DNA of 64,000 nt from Bacteroidota bacterium (GTDB lineage Bacteria; Bacteroidota; Bacteroidia; Chitinophagales; Saprospiraceae): positions 1 to 64,000 of the forward strand of contig JANSWP010000006.1 of NCBI GenBank assembly GCA_024743405.1, in the 5' to 3' direction. This document shows, in pieces, positions 33,833 to 42,394 of this stretch. The notes beneath the pieces were generated by a model. It was not told where the DNA came from. It made no database searches and saw only the letters and a list, made by a program, of their open reading frames with translations. Position 1 is the stretch's first letter; each line of letters begins with the position of its first letter. A program made the position numbers and the translations under genes.

Positions 33833-35842
33833 TTATTGAATTTCTACTTTCTCGATGATATCACCGATCTCAATTTCATGCACAATGTCCATGCCCTCAA
33901 AAACTTTAGCAAAGATGGTATAATTTCCATCTAAATGGGGAGTTGGAGAGTGCGTGATAAAAAATTGGGTACATTCTGTGTGATTTCCAGCCGAAGCCAT
34001 TCCTACATATCCTTCTGAGGCATAATGCAAATTGGGTAATTCTGACCGAATAGAGTAGTCTAAACTTCCATATCCATCTCCTCTTGGGCAGCCTCCTTGC
34101 ATGACAAAATTTGGTACAACTCGATGAATTGTTTTTCCTGTAAAATGATCAATTTTCATTAGTTGTATAAAATTAGCGACTGTGCCTGGAGCACTTTCTG
34201 GTAGTAACTCTAGTTTGATATCTCCTTTAGTAGTTTGGATATTAATTTTACTGTTCTTTTCAATTGAGCTTAAAACCCTAAAATCAATTGGATGATTAAA
34301 TTCAGGAGTTAAGGGTTTTGGTTCATCGGCTCCTTTTAGATAGGCAATTGTTTTGTTTAACTCATTGTAGGTCTCTATCTCTTGAGGTAAACTTAATTTT
34401 TTCAATGCAATATCTAATAAATGCAAGCTATCAAGTGTCCCTTTAAAAAATGATTCAGGTCTTCGTAAAGCTTTTGCAGCCTCATAAGTCATTCCGGCAT
34501 CTCCATTTACGATTGCTTCTAAAAGATAATTACTTAATTCCTTTCGAACTCTTCTATAACTAATGTTGAAAAATTTTCTAAAGTCCTCTGTTCGTTTATT
34601 ACAAATTTGAGCTAGAGCCTCGACACCAGCAGTTCGAATAATTGGTTTGTCTGATAAAAAAGAATTATCTCTGATGTATTTATAGTTCCAGCCATATTCT
34701 CCTAAAGCTCGTAGTGCTTCAGCTTTTTCATAAGGGTTATTTGATTGTTGGATTCGTTGTTTTAGTTCCCAATTAATTGCTTTGATGGATTCAGAAAAAT
34801 AAAAAGGTAAATGTTTGTTAGCCGCTTTATAAAGTGCCAATTCCACTTGCCAATGAAGTGTGTCTCGTGTAGCTTTCCAATACTGTGAACCTCCTCTTGC
34901 ATTACCGTTCTGAACAAAGTAATTAGCAGCCGTAAGTGCTACAGGAAGTGATTTGTCTTTGACTGCTACAAATATAGAGGCGTATACTTGGTTATAATCA
35001 AAGTTGCTTAATGCTCTAATAATATTACATTTTACTCGATAATCAGGCTCAATATTAAGCTGGTTAATTAGCTTTTGCATTGCGTCCTCTGTTTTGGTTT
35101 TTCCTAATCCAATTACCAAAGCCATTCGAATATTGGGGTCATCTTCTTTTGAAATAGCATCTGAAAGAACCTTATCTGCATTTGCCGGAAAACTTAATCC
35201 TTGAGCACGGTTCAAGTAATTTGCACCAATCAGTCTAACTGTTGGCGGATAGGCTAAATTAGTAGCATAATCGATCATTTTTTCGGTACCTTGAGCTGAA
35301 AGCATTTGTCTCAATGCGAACCGATAGAGTCCCCAGGCGTGCCCCTCTAAAAGAATGGTATCCGTTGGTTGATAAGTACTGATTGTTGATAAAAACTGGA
35401 GCATGTCTGTATCTCCACATTTACCTATTGCCTCCAAAATGGCTGCATTTGCTTTAGATTGCCCTAAAGTATCGTATGTATTAAATGAGTTAATTAATTG
35501 TTGTTCATCTCCGGCTTCTCCAATCTGCCCTATTGCATAGGCAGCAGCCATTTTTACTTCATCAACTTTATCGCCTAGCATTAAATATAAACTGTCTAAT
35601 GCAGTTTCCTTTTTGATCGAGGCAAAAGCCATAACGGCGGCATATCTATAGGTAGGGTCTTTATGACGGAAATAGTTAAATAAACTATCTAAAATTTGTT
35701 TGTCTTGAAAATCATAAACTTTTTGAAGGGTCTTGTCTTGGAAATCTAAATTAACTTCGGTGAGTACTTCCTCTTTAGGAGGAACACAATTACTGAAAAT
35801 AAGTATGGAAAAAAATATTAGGATAAGAATAGGTTTGTTCAT
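33833..35842 (-). CDS. HEAT-repeat / cyclophilin-type peptidyl-prolyl isomerase lipoprotein
   Basis: This 669-residue predicted lipoprotein has a signal ending FSNC (Cys19). Residues about 40-510 are HEAT-like helical repeats (AAVMAFASIKKETALDSLYLMLGD, VKMAAAYAIGQIGEAGDEQQL and others). Residues about 535-669 form a cyclophilin (TTKGDIKLELLPESAPGTVANF, HRVVPNFVMQGGCPRGDG, QFFITHSPTPHLDGNYTIFAKV), with the arginine and phenylalanine of the active site visible. The cyclophilin probably isomerises proline bonds in exported proteins while the repeats bind a partner. The arrangement suggests an envelope folding factor, which is inference. It is 42 nt upstream of gcvT. Confidence 0.9.
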   Translation of the reverse strand: MNKPILILIFFSILIFSNCVPPKEEVLTEVNLDFQDKTLQKVYDFQDKQILDSLFNYFRHKDPTYRYAAVMAFASIKKETALDSLYLMLGDKVDEVKMAAAYAIGQIGEAGDEQQLINSFNTYDTLGQSKANAAILEAIGKCGDTDMLQFLSTISTYQPTDTILLEGHAWGLYRFALRQMLSAQGTEKMIDYATNLAYPPTVRLIGANYLNRAQGLSFPANADKVLSDAISKEDDPNIRMALVIGLGKTKTEDAMQKLINQLNIEPDYRVKCNIIRALSNFDYNQVYASIFVAVKDKSLPVALTAANYFVQNGNARGGSQYWKATRDTLHWQVELALYKAANKHLPFYFSESIKAINWELKQRIQQSNNPYEKAEALRALGEYGWNYKYIRDNSFLSDKPIIRTAGVEALAQICNKRTEDFRKFFNISYRRVRKELSNYLLEAIVNGDAGMTYEAAKALRRPESFFKGTLDSLHLLDIALKKLSLPQEIETYNELNKTIAYLKGADEPKPLTPEFNHPIDFRVLSSIEKNSKINIQTTKGDIKLELLPESAPGTVANFIQLMKIDHFTGKTIHRVVPNFVMQGGCPRGDGYGSLDYSIRSELPNLHYASEGYVGMASAGNHTECTQFFITHSPTPHLDGNYTIFAKVFEGMDIVHEIEIGDIIEKVEIQ

Positions 35843-35915
35843 CAGCTCTATATTTTTAGGATCTAGATCGAAAAGTATGCGTAAAAATAGCCTCTAAAGT
35901 ATTTTTCTAAAAAAA

Positions 35916-35955
35916 TAAAAGGTGCAATCTCAATTTTAATGAATCGCACCTTTTA
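35916..35955 (-). terminator. Terminator of the penicillin-binding protein gene
   Basis: TAAAAGGTGC (35916-35925) pairs perfectly with GCACCTTTTA (35946-35955), with a run of T on the minus strand beyond. It lies about 180 nt behind the PBP stop, on the far side of the palindromic element. Confidence 0.75.
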
Positions 35956-35961
35956 CTCTTT

Positions 35962-36122
35962 AGAGTATGTTTGGATTTTGATTTTGGCGATTTTTCGTCA
36001 AATATCATTTTGCACAGCGTTATTTTTCTCCTCAAATTGCCCGCATTTGACTGCGAAAAATGCCTCCTTCAAAATAATATTTCCTAAAAAAATCACTCAA
36101 ACGCAAATTCCAAACATACTCT
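35962..36122 (+). repeat. 161-nt palindromic 3'-UTR element, copy C (complete)
   Basis: Outer arms AGAGTATGTTTGGA (35962-35975) and TCCAAACATACTCT (36109-36122) pair perfectly, with partial pairing further in. CGTTATTTTTCTC lies at offset 56 and TGCGAAAAATGCC at offset 90, against 56 and 89 in the copy at 44772. Length is again exactly 161 nt. It lies 15 nt behind the PBP stop and before the terminator at 35916-35955. Relative to its gene its core is in the opposite orientation from the other three copies. Core identity is lower than between copies A and B, but the layout is the same. Confidence 0.75.
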
Positions 36123-36137
36123 TAGGAAAATGTCATC

Positions 36138-39100
36138 TTATTTTTTCCTATTAAAATTAATCGTAGAATCTGGTTTTGATTGAAATTCATCTCCAAATTG
36201 ATCTTCAAAAAATCCACCACCACCGTTTTCGTCATCAAATTCATCATCCATTAGGTTGGACGGTTGGTCATATAAATCACAATCTAATTCAATATTGATA
36301 GGAACATCAGGGTTCGGAAATCTAACATTTATATCATATCCAGAGAGTGAATCTTCTTCCAGTCTTTTCATGAATTTTTGGAAAAATGGTTTAGCCATTC
36401 TTGAGCCTTGCCCGTTTCCTAGATCCAAAAAGCGAATCCAACGATCTTCTCCTCCTACCCATGTTCCAGTTACTAACGTTGGTGTAATTCCGACAAACCA
36501 TCCATCAACATAATCATTGGTTGTTCCTGTTTTTCCGCCTACTACACTTTTCAAACCTAAACCACCCGAAGTATGTTTTAACATTTCTACCATCACATAA
36601 TTGGAGGCAGGTTCTAATGCATCACTTTCTTCAAGGTCAGCAGAAAAAATAGTTCGTCCATTTTTATCTTCAATTCTCCTTACAAAAACAGGTCTGACAA
36701 AGGTGCCATTATTGGCAAAAGTAGTATAAGATCCAGTCATTTCCATCACTGTCAAATCGCAAGAACCTAAACAAATGGAAGGTGCATCTGGTACTCTTAA
36801 TTGTCCATTAGGATATGGTTTATCTGCATTGATACCCATTTTTTTAACTAAATTTCTTACCTCTCTAGTACCGCCTAGTCGTTTCATTAATTCTACTGAA
36901 ACGGTGTTTACAGATTTTTTCAATGCCTCTTTCAATGTCATTCGCTCCCCTGTATATTCTCCTTTTGAATTTTGAGGTGTCCATGGCTCCAATAATGAAA
37001 AGTTATTCTCATTCGGAAATACCGTTCGTGGTAAGTCAATAACTTGTTCACAGGGTGAAACACCTAATTGCTGAATTGCTGAGGCGTATACAAATGGCTT
37101 GAAGGTTGACCCTACTTGTCGGTTACTTTGAGTGTGATCATAGGCAAAATATTTTTGGTTAATCCCGCCAATCCAAGCTTTTACATAACCCGTATGAGGA
37201 TCCACTGCGATAGAGCCTATTTGAAGGAAATTGTGATGATATTTTATGGAGTCTAGTGGGGACATGACTGTATCAACTTCCATTTTATCAGTATAGGCAA
37301 ACACTCTCATTTTGACAGGTATATCAAATGATTCTGTCACTGCCGATTGTAACAGTTTCCATTTAGTCTTTATGGTCTCCCATTCATTCGTCTTTATTGC
37401 GGCACGGTATTGATTTGCCATTCCTTTGGTAATCAAATTCCGGTTTTCCAATGTCCTCAATGTGCTTTTTTTCTTTTCTGCTTCCAGCATCCGCTCAATA
37501 TCAATATCCCTCAATTTTAAGCCTTCTATTTTTGCTAATAAAGGATCCAAATCGTTTGCGCCTAAATAGCTATTACGCATCGCCAGATAACGATCAGAGT
37601 TCTGTATGAGGTGCTTTATTTTGCGTTCACGGGCCCTCATCTCTCCCTCGGTTACATCCTCATCTCTATACGTCCAAGGGTTTTTGCTTCTACTAGTCCA
37701 ATATTTATTGAATTTCTTTTGAAGTGAAGACATGTGTTCTAGCATCGCATCTTCAGCATGTTTTTGATAAATGGGATCAATAGTCGTATAAATTTTCAGC
37801 CCATCACGATAAATATCATAGGGTTCTCCACTAATTTTTTTCTTAGACAAATCACTGCTTAAAATGTCTTTTACATATTTACCCAACTCCATTCTGAAGT
37901 ATTGAGCTAAGCCCTTTGTGTGTGTACTTCTACTGAAATTAGAAATGTCTAAGGGCTCTTTTCGTAGAGAGTCGTACTCAACTTGTGACAATAAGTCATT
38001 TTTTAGCATTTGCTTTAAAACAACCATTCTTCGATGGGAAACGGTATCTGGAAATCGACGAGGATTAAATAACGAAGGATTTTTTAACATTCCGACTAGC
38101 ATGGCAGCTTCTTCTACCCTTAGTGAATCTTGAGACTTCCCAAAATAAGTTTCTGCAGCGGCTTTTATTCCATGACTATCGTACAAGAAATCAAATTTAT
38201 TCAAATACATGGCCATGATTTCTTGCTTTGTATATTTTCTTTCCAACTGAACGGCAATAATCCATTCTTTCAATTTTTGCACAATCCGTTTGAAGCCACT
38301 TGCTTTTTGCCCAGTAAAAAGTAATCGTGCCAACTGTTGCGTAATCGTACTCGCGCCACCTGCACTTTTTTGGCCCATTATGCCCGTTTTTACAAAAGCT
38401 CTGGCCAATCCACGAAAGTCAATTCCTGTATGGTTATAGTAGCGTTCGTCTTCTGTCGCCACTAGAGCATTTCGAATATGTGGCGATAATTCAGCATAAT
38501 CTACAGGCACTCGATTTTCTACAAAATAACGTCCCAATACATCCCCGTCTGCTGCAAAAACTTGGGAGGCCAATTCACTTCTAGGGTTTTCAAGAGCTTG
38601 TGTGTCCGGTAAATCTGAAAAAGAAAGCACTACGAATAGTAATACGATACCAATCACTGAAGCCACTAGTAAATACCAGAATCCTTTCACATAGGCTTGA
38701 TGTGATTCTTTTAGTGGTTCCCACTTATCTTTTACAGGTGCAATGGGCGTCGTAGGTTTGACAGGAGGGACTAGAGTTGCCTCACCTTTTATATAAGCTT
38801 CTTTTTGGGCATCTGTAAAAGGACTACCTGCTAATGCCTTTTCTGGTTCGAAAATATCAATTTCCTTATCTTCTAATTGCTGTTTTGGAAGTTCTTTTTT
38901 TGCAAATTTTTCATTGATAGAAAGAGTGGTAGGCTTTTCTGACAAAGGAGGGATCGCTTCTATTTTGGGAGATTCAACCTCCTTAATAATCTTATCAATC
39001 TCAGATTCTTGTATACTTTCTTCTTTGCGAATTAACTCAACTTCGGAATCTGATTCGATTTCATTAGGGGCAGCAGAGGATTCATCGATAGAATCCAATT

Positions 39101-39236
39101 CCGTTTTATCATCTGTAGGGGCATCTTCCAAATGCGTCAATGATAAGTCTTGCTCATTTTCAGAAAGGGATGTTTTTTTATTTAAATTAACATCCTCATC
39201 ATTTTCTAGATTCTTTTTGATGTTGTCTTTTGACAT
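36138..39236 (-). CDS. Class A penicillin-binding protein (glycosyltransferase and transpeptidase)
   Basis: This 1032-residue protein polymerises and cross-links peptidoglycan in the periplasm. An unusually long cytoplasmic N-terminus (1-185), acidic and probably disordered, precedes one membrane helix (about 186-206). The GT51 domain shows ATEDERYYNHTGIDFRGLAR and GASTITQQLARLLF. The transpeptidase has SXXK at Ser710-Lys713 (GSTFKPF), an SVN motif and KTGT at Lys902. A Gly/Asp/Phe-rich tail ends in NRKK. It belongs to the PBP1A group. The acidic extension may bind cytoplasmic partners; that is inference. It is followed by a palindromic element and a terminator. Confidence 0.95.
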   Translation of the reverse strand: MSKDNIKKNLENDEDVNLNKKTSLSENEQDLSLTHLEDAPTDDKTELDSIDESSAAPNEIESDSEVELIRKEESIQESEIDKIIKEVESPKIEAIPPLSEKPTTLSINEKFAKKELPKQQLEDKEIDIFEPEKALAGSPFTDAQKEAYIKGEATLVPPVKPTTPIAPVKDKWEPLKESHQAYVKGFWYLLVASVIGIVLLFVVLSFSDLPDTQALENPRSELASQVFAADGDVLGRYFVENRVPVDYAELSPHIRNALVATEDERYYNHTGIDFRGLARAFVKTGIMGQKSAGGASTITQQLARLLFTGQKASGFKRIVQKLKEWIIAVQLERKYTKQEIMAMYLNKFDFLYDSHGIKAAAETYFGKSQDSLRVEEAAMLVGMLKNPSLFNPRRFPDTVSHRRMVVLKQMLKNDLLSQVEYDSLRKEPLDISNFSRSTHTKGLAQYFRMELGKYVKDILSSDLSKKKISGEPYDIYRDGLKIYTTIDPIYQKHAEDAMLEHMSSLQKKFNKYWTSRSKNPWTYRDEDVTEGEMRARERKIKHLIQNSDRYLAMRNSYLGANDLDPLLAKIEGLKLRDIDIERMLEAEKKKSTLRTLENRNLITKGMANQYRAAIKTNEWETIKTKWKLLQSAVTESFDIPVKMRVFAYTDKMEVDTVMSPLDSIKYHHNFLQIGSIAVDPHTGYVKAWIGGINQKYFAYDHTQSNRQVGSTFKPFVYASAIQQLGVSPCEQVIDLPRTVFPNENNFSLLEPWTPQNSKGEYTGERMTLKEALKKSVNTVSVELMKRLGGTREVRNLVKKMGINADKPYPNGQLRVPDAPSICLGSCDLTVMEMTGSYTTFANNGTFVRPVFVRRIEDKNGRTIFSADLEESDALEPASNYVMVEMLKHTSGGLGLKSVVGGKTGTTNDYVDGWFVGITPTLVTGTWVGGEDRWIRFLDLGNGQGSRMAKPFFQKFMKRLEEDSLSGYDINVRFPNPDVPINIELDCDLYDQPSNLMDDEFDDENGGGGFFEDQFGDEFQSKPDSTINFNRKK

Positions 39237-39288
39237 AAATCAAAATTTTAGCCTCAAGTATGTTTATAGTATTTATTTCAATTGTGTG

Positions 39289-39296
39289 CAAAGATA
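39289..39296 (-). promoter_or_regulatory. Possible -7 promoter element of the PBP gene
   Basis: Read on the minus strand this is TATCTTTG, a perfect match to the Bacteroidota -7 consensus, about 53 nt before the PBP start codon. A TTTG lies only 13 nt upstream instead of about 19, so the -33 partner is not convincing. Confidence 0.35.
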
Positions 39297-39347
39297 TAAA
39301 GATGTGTCTCAAATTAAATCCTCGGTTGATTATTCGTACAGGATGAG

Positions 39348-40430
39348 TTATTTTTTGTTGAAATATTTGCCAAAAGAATTGTTATAAAACGTCAAACTTT
39401 CCCTAATTAATACCTGATTTGCTGTTTGGTTGATAATTGCATTCCCGATAGGGTTGATTAAAGAGAAATTGATTGTTTGGTTTTCGTTCTTTTTATCCTT
39501 TTTCATCAATTCAATATAGCTAGAATAGTCTTTTTCTTCTAATTGGAAAGCATCATAAAAACGAGCAAAAAAATGAATGATCTCTTCTACTTTTTTCAGC
39601 GGAAAATTTAATATCTTATGTGAAAGCCACCCCTCGCAAATCATTCCGATGGCAATTGCTTCCCCATGTAAAAGTGGATAGTCAGATTGCAAAGCGATGC
39701 TTTCTATTGCATGCCCAATAGTGTGCCCAAAATTCAAAGCTTTTCTAATGCCATTTTCAAATGGATCTTCTTCAACAATTCTTTGCTTGATCAATAGAGA
39801 TGGTTTTAAAAGATTTGCCCATTCGACTTTTTCTAAGCTTTTGATAGTTTTCAAATATTCCCAGTTTTCAGCATCAGCAATCAAGCTATGTTTAATTATT
39901 TCGGCAAAACCACTTCTAATTTCCCTCTTTGGCAAAGTATTTAAAAATTCGGACGAAATAAAAACAGCTTGTGGGTTTTTGAAAACGCCAATACTGTTTT
40001 TTATATGATGGAAATCAATGCCTAATTTTCCTCCAATTGAAGCATCTACCTGAGAGAGTAAGGTTGTGGGCATTTGAATAAAATCCATTCCTCGCTTAAA
40101 TGTGCTTGCACAAAAACCTCCCATATCACCAATGACACCTCCTCCTAAATTAATAGTCAGAGAGCGACGTTCCATACCTTTTTTCATCATTTCTTGCCAG
40201 ATTTTTTGGCATGTTTCAATGGTTTTATGTTGCTCTCCTTCATGTATTTGAATAACTTCAAAATCTTTATATTGAGATTTTTGGCGCAAAATCGGCAAAC
40301 ATAATTTTGAAGTGTTGGTATCAACAATAACAACGATTTTTGAATAACCTCTTTCCTTTAAAAAGCTATTAAACGCATTCCAAAAGTCACCTATAAGTAT
40401 ATGATAATCTTGTAATTCAATCGTTTGCAT
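39348..40430 (-). CDS. aroB: 3-Dehydroquinate synthase AroB
   Basis: This 360-residue NAD- and metal-dependent enzyme is the second step of the shikimate pathway, turning DAHP into 3-dehydroquinate. Recognised from NLGGGVIGDMGGFCASTFKRGM, MPTTLLSQVDASIGGK, the FAEIIKHSLI helix and the metal-binding NFGHTIGHAIE with LLHGEAIAIGM. Length is normal. It lies 24 nt behind the cyclase-family gene on the same strand; no other shikimate gene is near. Confidence 0.96.
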   Translation of the reverse strand: MQTIELQDYHILIGDFWNAFNSFLKERGYSKIVVIVDTNTSKLCLPILRQKSQYKDFEVIQIHEGEQHKTIETCQKIWQEMMKKGMERRSLTINLGGGVIGDMGGFCASTFKRGMDFIQMPTTLLSQVDASIGGKLGIDFHHIKNSIGVFKNPQAVFISSEFLNTLPKREIRSGFAEIIKHSLIADAENWEYLKTIKSLEKVEWANLLKPSLLIKQRIVEEDPFENGIRKALNFGHTIGHAIESIALQSDYPLLHGEAIAIGMICEGWLSHKILNFPLKKVEEIIHFFARFYDAFQLEEKDYSSYIELMKKDKKNENQTINFSLINPIGNAIINQTANQVLIRESLTFYNNSFGKYFNKK

Positions 40431-40454
40431 ATAAAATCATCTGTGTTATAAAAA

Positions 40455-41114
40455 TCATTCAAAAATGGCAATTGCACGAACAGGAAAAGTCCCAAAGCCT
40501 TTCACTTTGGGCGGAATCGCAGAAAATCGAAAATCCTTATTTGGAATCGATTCCAAATTTGTCATATGTTCCACTATCGGGATTTCAGCGCCCAACAAAA
40601 CGGTATGAACCGGGCGACTTCCATCTGCTACATTATCAATATTATAAGAATCAATTCCAACTAATCTAACCTCAGAATTTCGTAGAAAAACGGCGGCATC
40701 AGCAGTCAAAAAAGGAGCATTTTCAAAATATTGATCCGTCCGCCAATATTGTGACCAGTCGGTTCTTATAAGTATTGCTTTGCCTTTTATATCAATACCT
40801 TTAAAATACGATTTTCCGATTGCCCGAGTTTCATTTTTGGTCGCATCAATCAGAACAGCTGGCAAATGTGCTAATTTTTCTAATGGCAATTCTGATAAAT
40901 CTTTTCCAGCTTCAAATCGATGAAAAGGAGCATCGATATACGTCCCCGTATTAGCAACCATTTCAATTTTCCCAATTTGGAACTGAGTATCTTTTGCATA
41001 GATCGTTTTAGAGGCTTCCCGACTCAAGTAATCACAGATAATCGGAGCCGGTAAACCTTTATATGTTATCATGCCGTCTTCAATGGTATGACTTAAATCA
41101 ATATATTTCAGCAT
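40455..41114 (-). CDS. Cyclase-family protein (kynurenine formamidase-like, variant metal motif)
   Basis: This 219-residue protein belongs to the cyclase/kynurenine-formamidase family of metal-dependent amidohydrolase-like enzymes. The usual HxGTHxD metal motif reads NTGTYIDAPFH here, so two histidines are replaced by Asn and Tyr while the Asp and the following His remain; the later HTVLLGAEIPIVEHM keeps His and Glu. I believe a sizeable subfamily shares this Asn/Tyr variant, but I cannot verify that here. The substrate is unknown. It sits between lpxK and aroB in a minus-strand run and is not the only family member: a second lies at 45037. Confidence 0.82.
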   Translation of the reverse strand: MLKYIDLSHTIEDGMITYKGLPAPIICDYLSREASKTIYAKDTQFQIGKIEMVANTGTYIDAPFHRFEAGKDLSELPLEKLAHLPAVLIDATKNETRAIGKSYFKGIDIKGKAILIRTDWSQYWRTDQYFENAPFLTADAAVFLRNSEVRLVGIDSYNIDNVADGSRPVHTVLLGAEIPIVEHMTNLESIPNKDFRFSAIPPKVKGFGTFPVRAIAIFE

Positions 41115-41139
41115 TTTAAAGTTGGAATTTAGGTGGGGA

Positions 41140-42207
41140 TTAGGCTTTGAAATTTAATAAAAATGACTTGATTAGTTCATTAAATTGTTCGCCTTCTTCG
41201 AAATGGAAACGGACTTCAACAGGGAGCACAAAAACGGGTAATTGATGTTCTATTAAAAAAGATTTGTGCATCTCTAAGCGCATTGCGTCCTTTTCTGTCG
41301 TGATGATTAGTTTTTTCTTGGATGGCATGTCATCAAAACTTTTTTTCAGATGTCTTACATCAAAATCTGTGAAAAAATGATGATCTTCATAAGCCAAAGA
41401 ATGTACAGAATTGACTTTCGATTCAAGATAATCTTCCAAGTATTCCATCCGAGCAATTGCACAAATCAGCATTACGTCCCAATCTGACTGCAAATTTGTT
41501 ACATAATTTGGATTTAAAATATAATAGGGTTGCCAATAGTGGTAATAAGAAAAGAATAATTTTTGATTAGGAAATGGTTTTATGTCCTTAATGAAATTTG
41601 CTTTTTCCTCTTTAGTTATATCCTCCGGACACTTTGATACAATTATCAAATCTGCTCTTTCGTATGCAGATCTCCATTCACGCAATCTTCCAGAAGGCAA
41701 TAAATAATCTTTGGTGAATGGATAATGAAATTCGGTTAATAAAATATTTAAACCCGGTTTTACGGAGCGATGTTGAAAAGCGTCATCTAATAAAACCACC
41801 TGAGTTTCTGGATTGTATTTAATGATTTCAGGTATCCCAAAAGCACGACTTTCAGAAACAGAAACTAAGATATCTGGAAATTTTCTTTTAAACTGCAATG
41901 GTTCATCGCCAACCTGCTCCGCAGAATTACTGACTTCTACAAATTTGAAACCTTTGCTTTTCCTTTTATATCCTCGGCTCAAGGTAGCTACATTCAAATA
42001 ATCTTTTAATAGGCGCACCAAATATTCAATATGTGGGGTTTTTCCTGCTCCGCCAATAGATAGGTTGCCAACGGAAATTACAGGAATATTGAATTCAATT
42101 CCTTTCAATAATTCCATTCGATAGAAAAAGTCTCGGAGGCTTACGCCCATTCCGTAGAGGAAAGAAAAAGGTGCTAGTAAAATTTTAGCCAGTGTGTTTT
42201 GAATCAT
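41140..42207 (-). CDS. lpxK: Tetraacyldisaccharide 4'-kinase LpxK
   Basis: This 355-residue inner-membrane-associated kinase phosphorylates the disaccharide precursor of lipid A at the 4' position. SVGNLSIGGAGKTPH contains the Walker A loop; TLSRGYKRKSKGF, VGDEPLQFKRKFP and the VLLDDAFQHR segment are family hallmarks, and ITTEKDAMRL is in the C-terminal part. An N-terminal hydrophobic helix attaches it to the membrane. Its presence implies a lipid A outer membrane. It is the first gene of the lpxK-cyclase-aroB run. Confidence 0.96.
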   Translation of the reverse strand: MIQNTLAKILLAPFSFLYGMGVSLRDFFYRMELLKGIEFNIPVISVGNLSIGGAGKTPHIEYLVRLLKDYLNVATLSRGYKRKSKGFKFVEVSNSAEQVGDEPLQFKRKFPDILVSVSESRAFGIPEIIKYNPETQVVLLDDAFQHRSVKPGLNILLTEFHYPFTKDYLLPSGRLREWRSAYERADLIIVSKCPEDITKEEKANFIKDIKPFPNQKLFFSYYHYWQPYYILNPNYVTNLQSDWDVMLICAIARMEYLEDYLESKVNSVHSLAYEDHHFFTDFDVRHLKKSFDDMPSKKKLIITTEKDAMRLEMHKSFLIEHQLPVFVLPVEVRFHFEEGEQFNELIKSFLLNFKA

Positions 42208-42394
42208 GACAGGGATAAAAGTAAGCCAAATTTTTCTAAAACACCTGTAGAGAATAATAGTTGGGAAAGCTTTTCTACTAAAGATTTTTGGAGTTCGATA
42301 AAATGCTTTTCTTACAGAAATAGAAGTCCATAATTTAACATATCGGTCAATAGATTAATCGTTTTTCTTTTTTGAAAAACCGTAATTTTGCACC

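Noticed and set aside
38914-39387. 157-residue plus-strand open frame opposite the PBP N-terminus
   Set aside because: Ser-rich shadow of the acidic Glu/Asp/Ser extension; no start signal or family match.
42383-42390. TAATTTTG as -7 promoter element for the Omp85-like gene
   Set aside because: It lies only four bases before the start codon and has no -33 partner at proper spacing.
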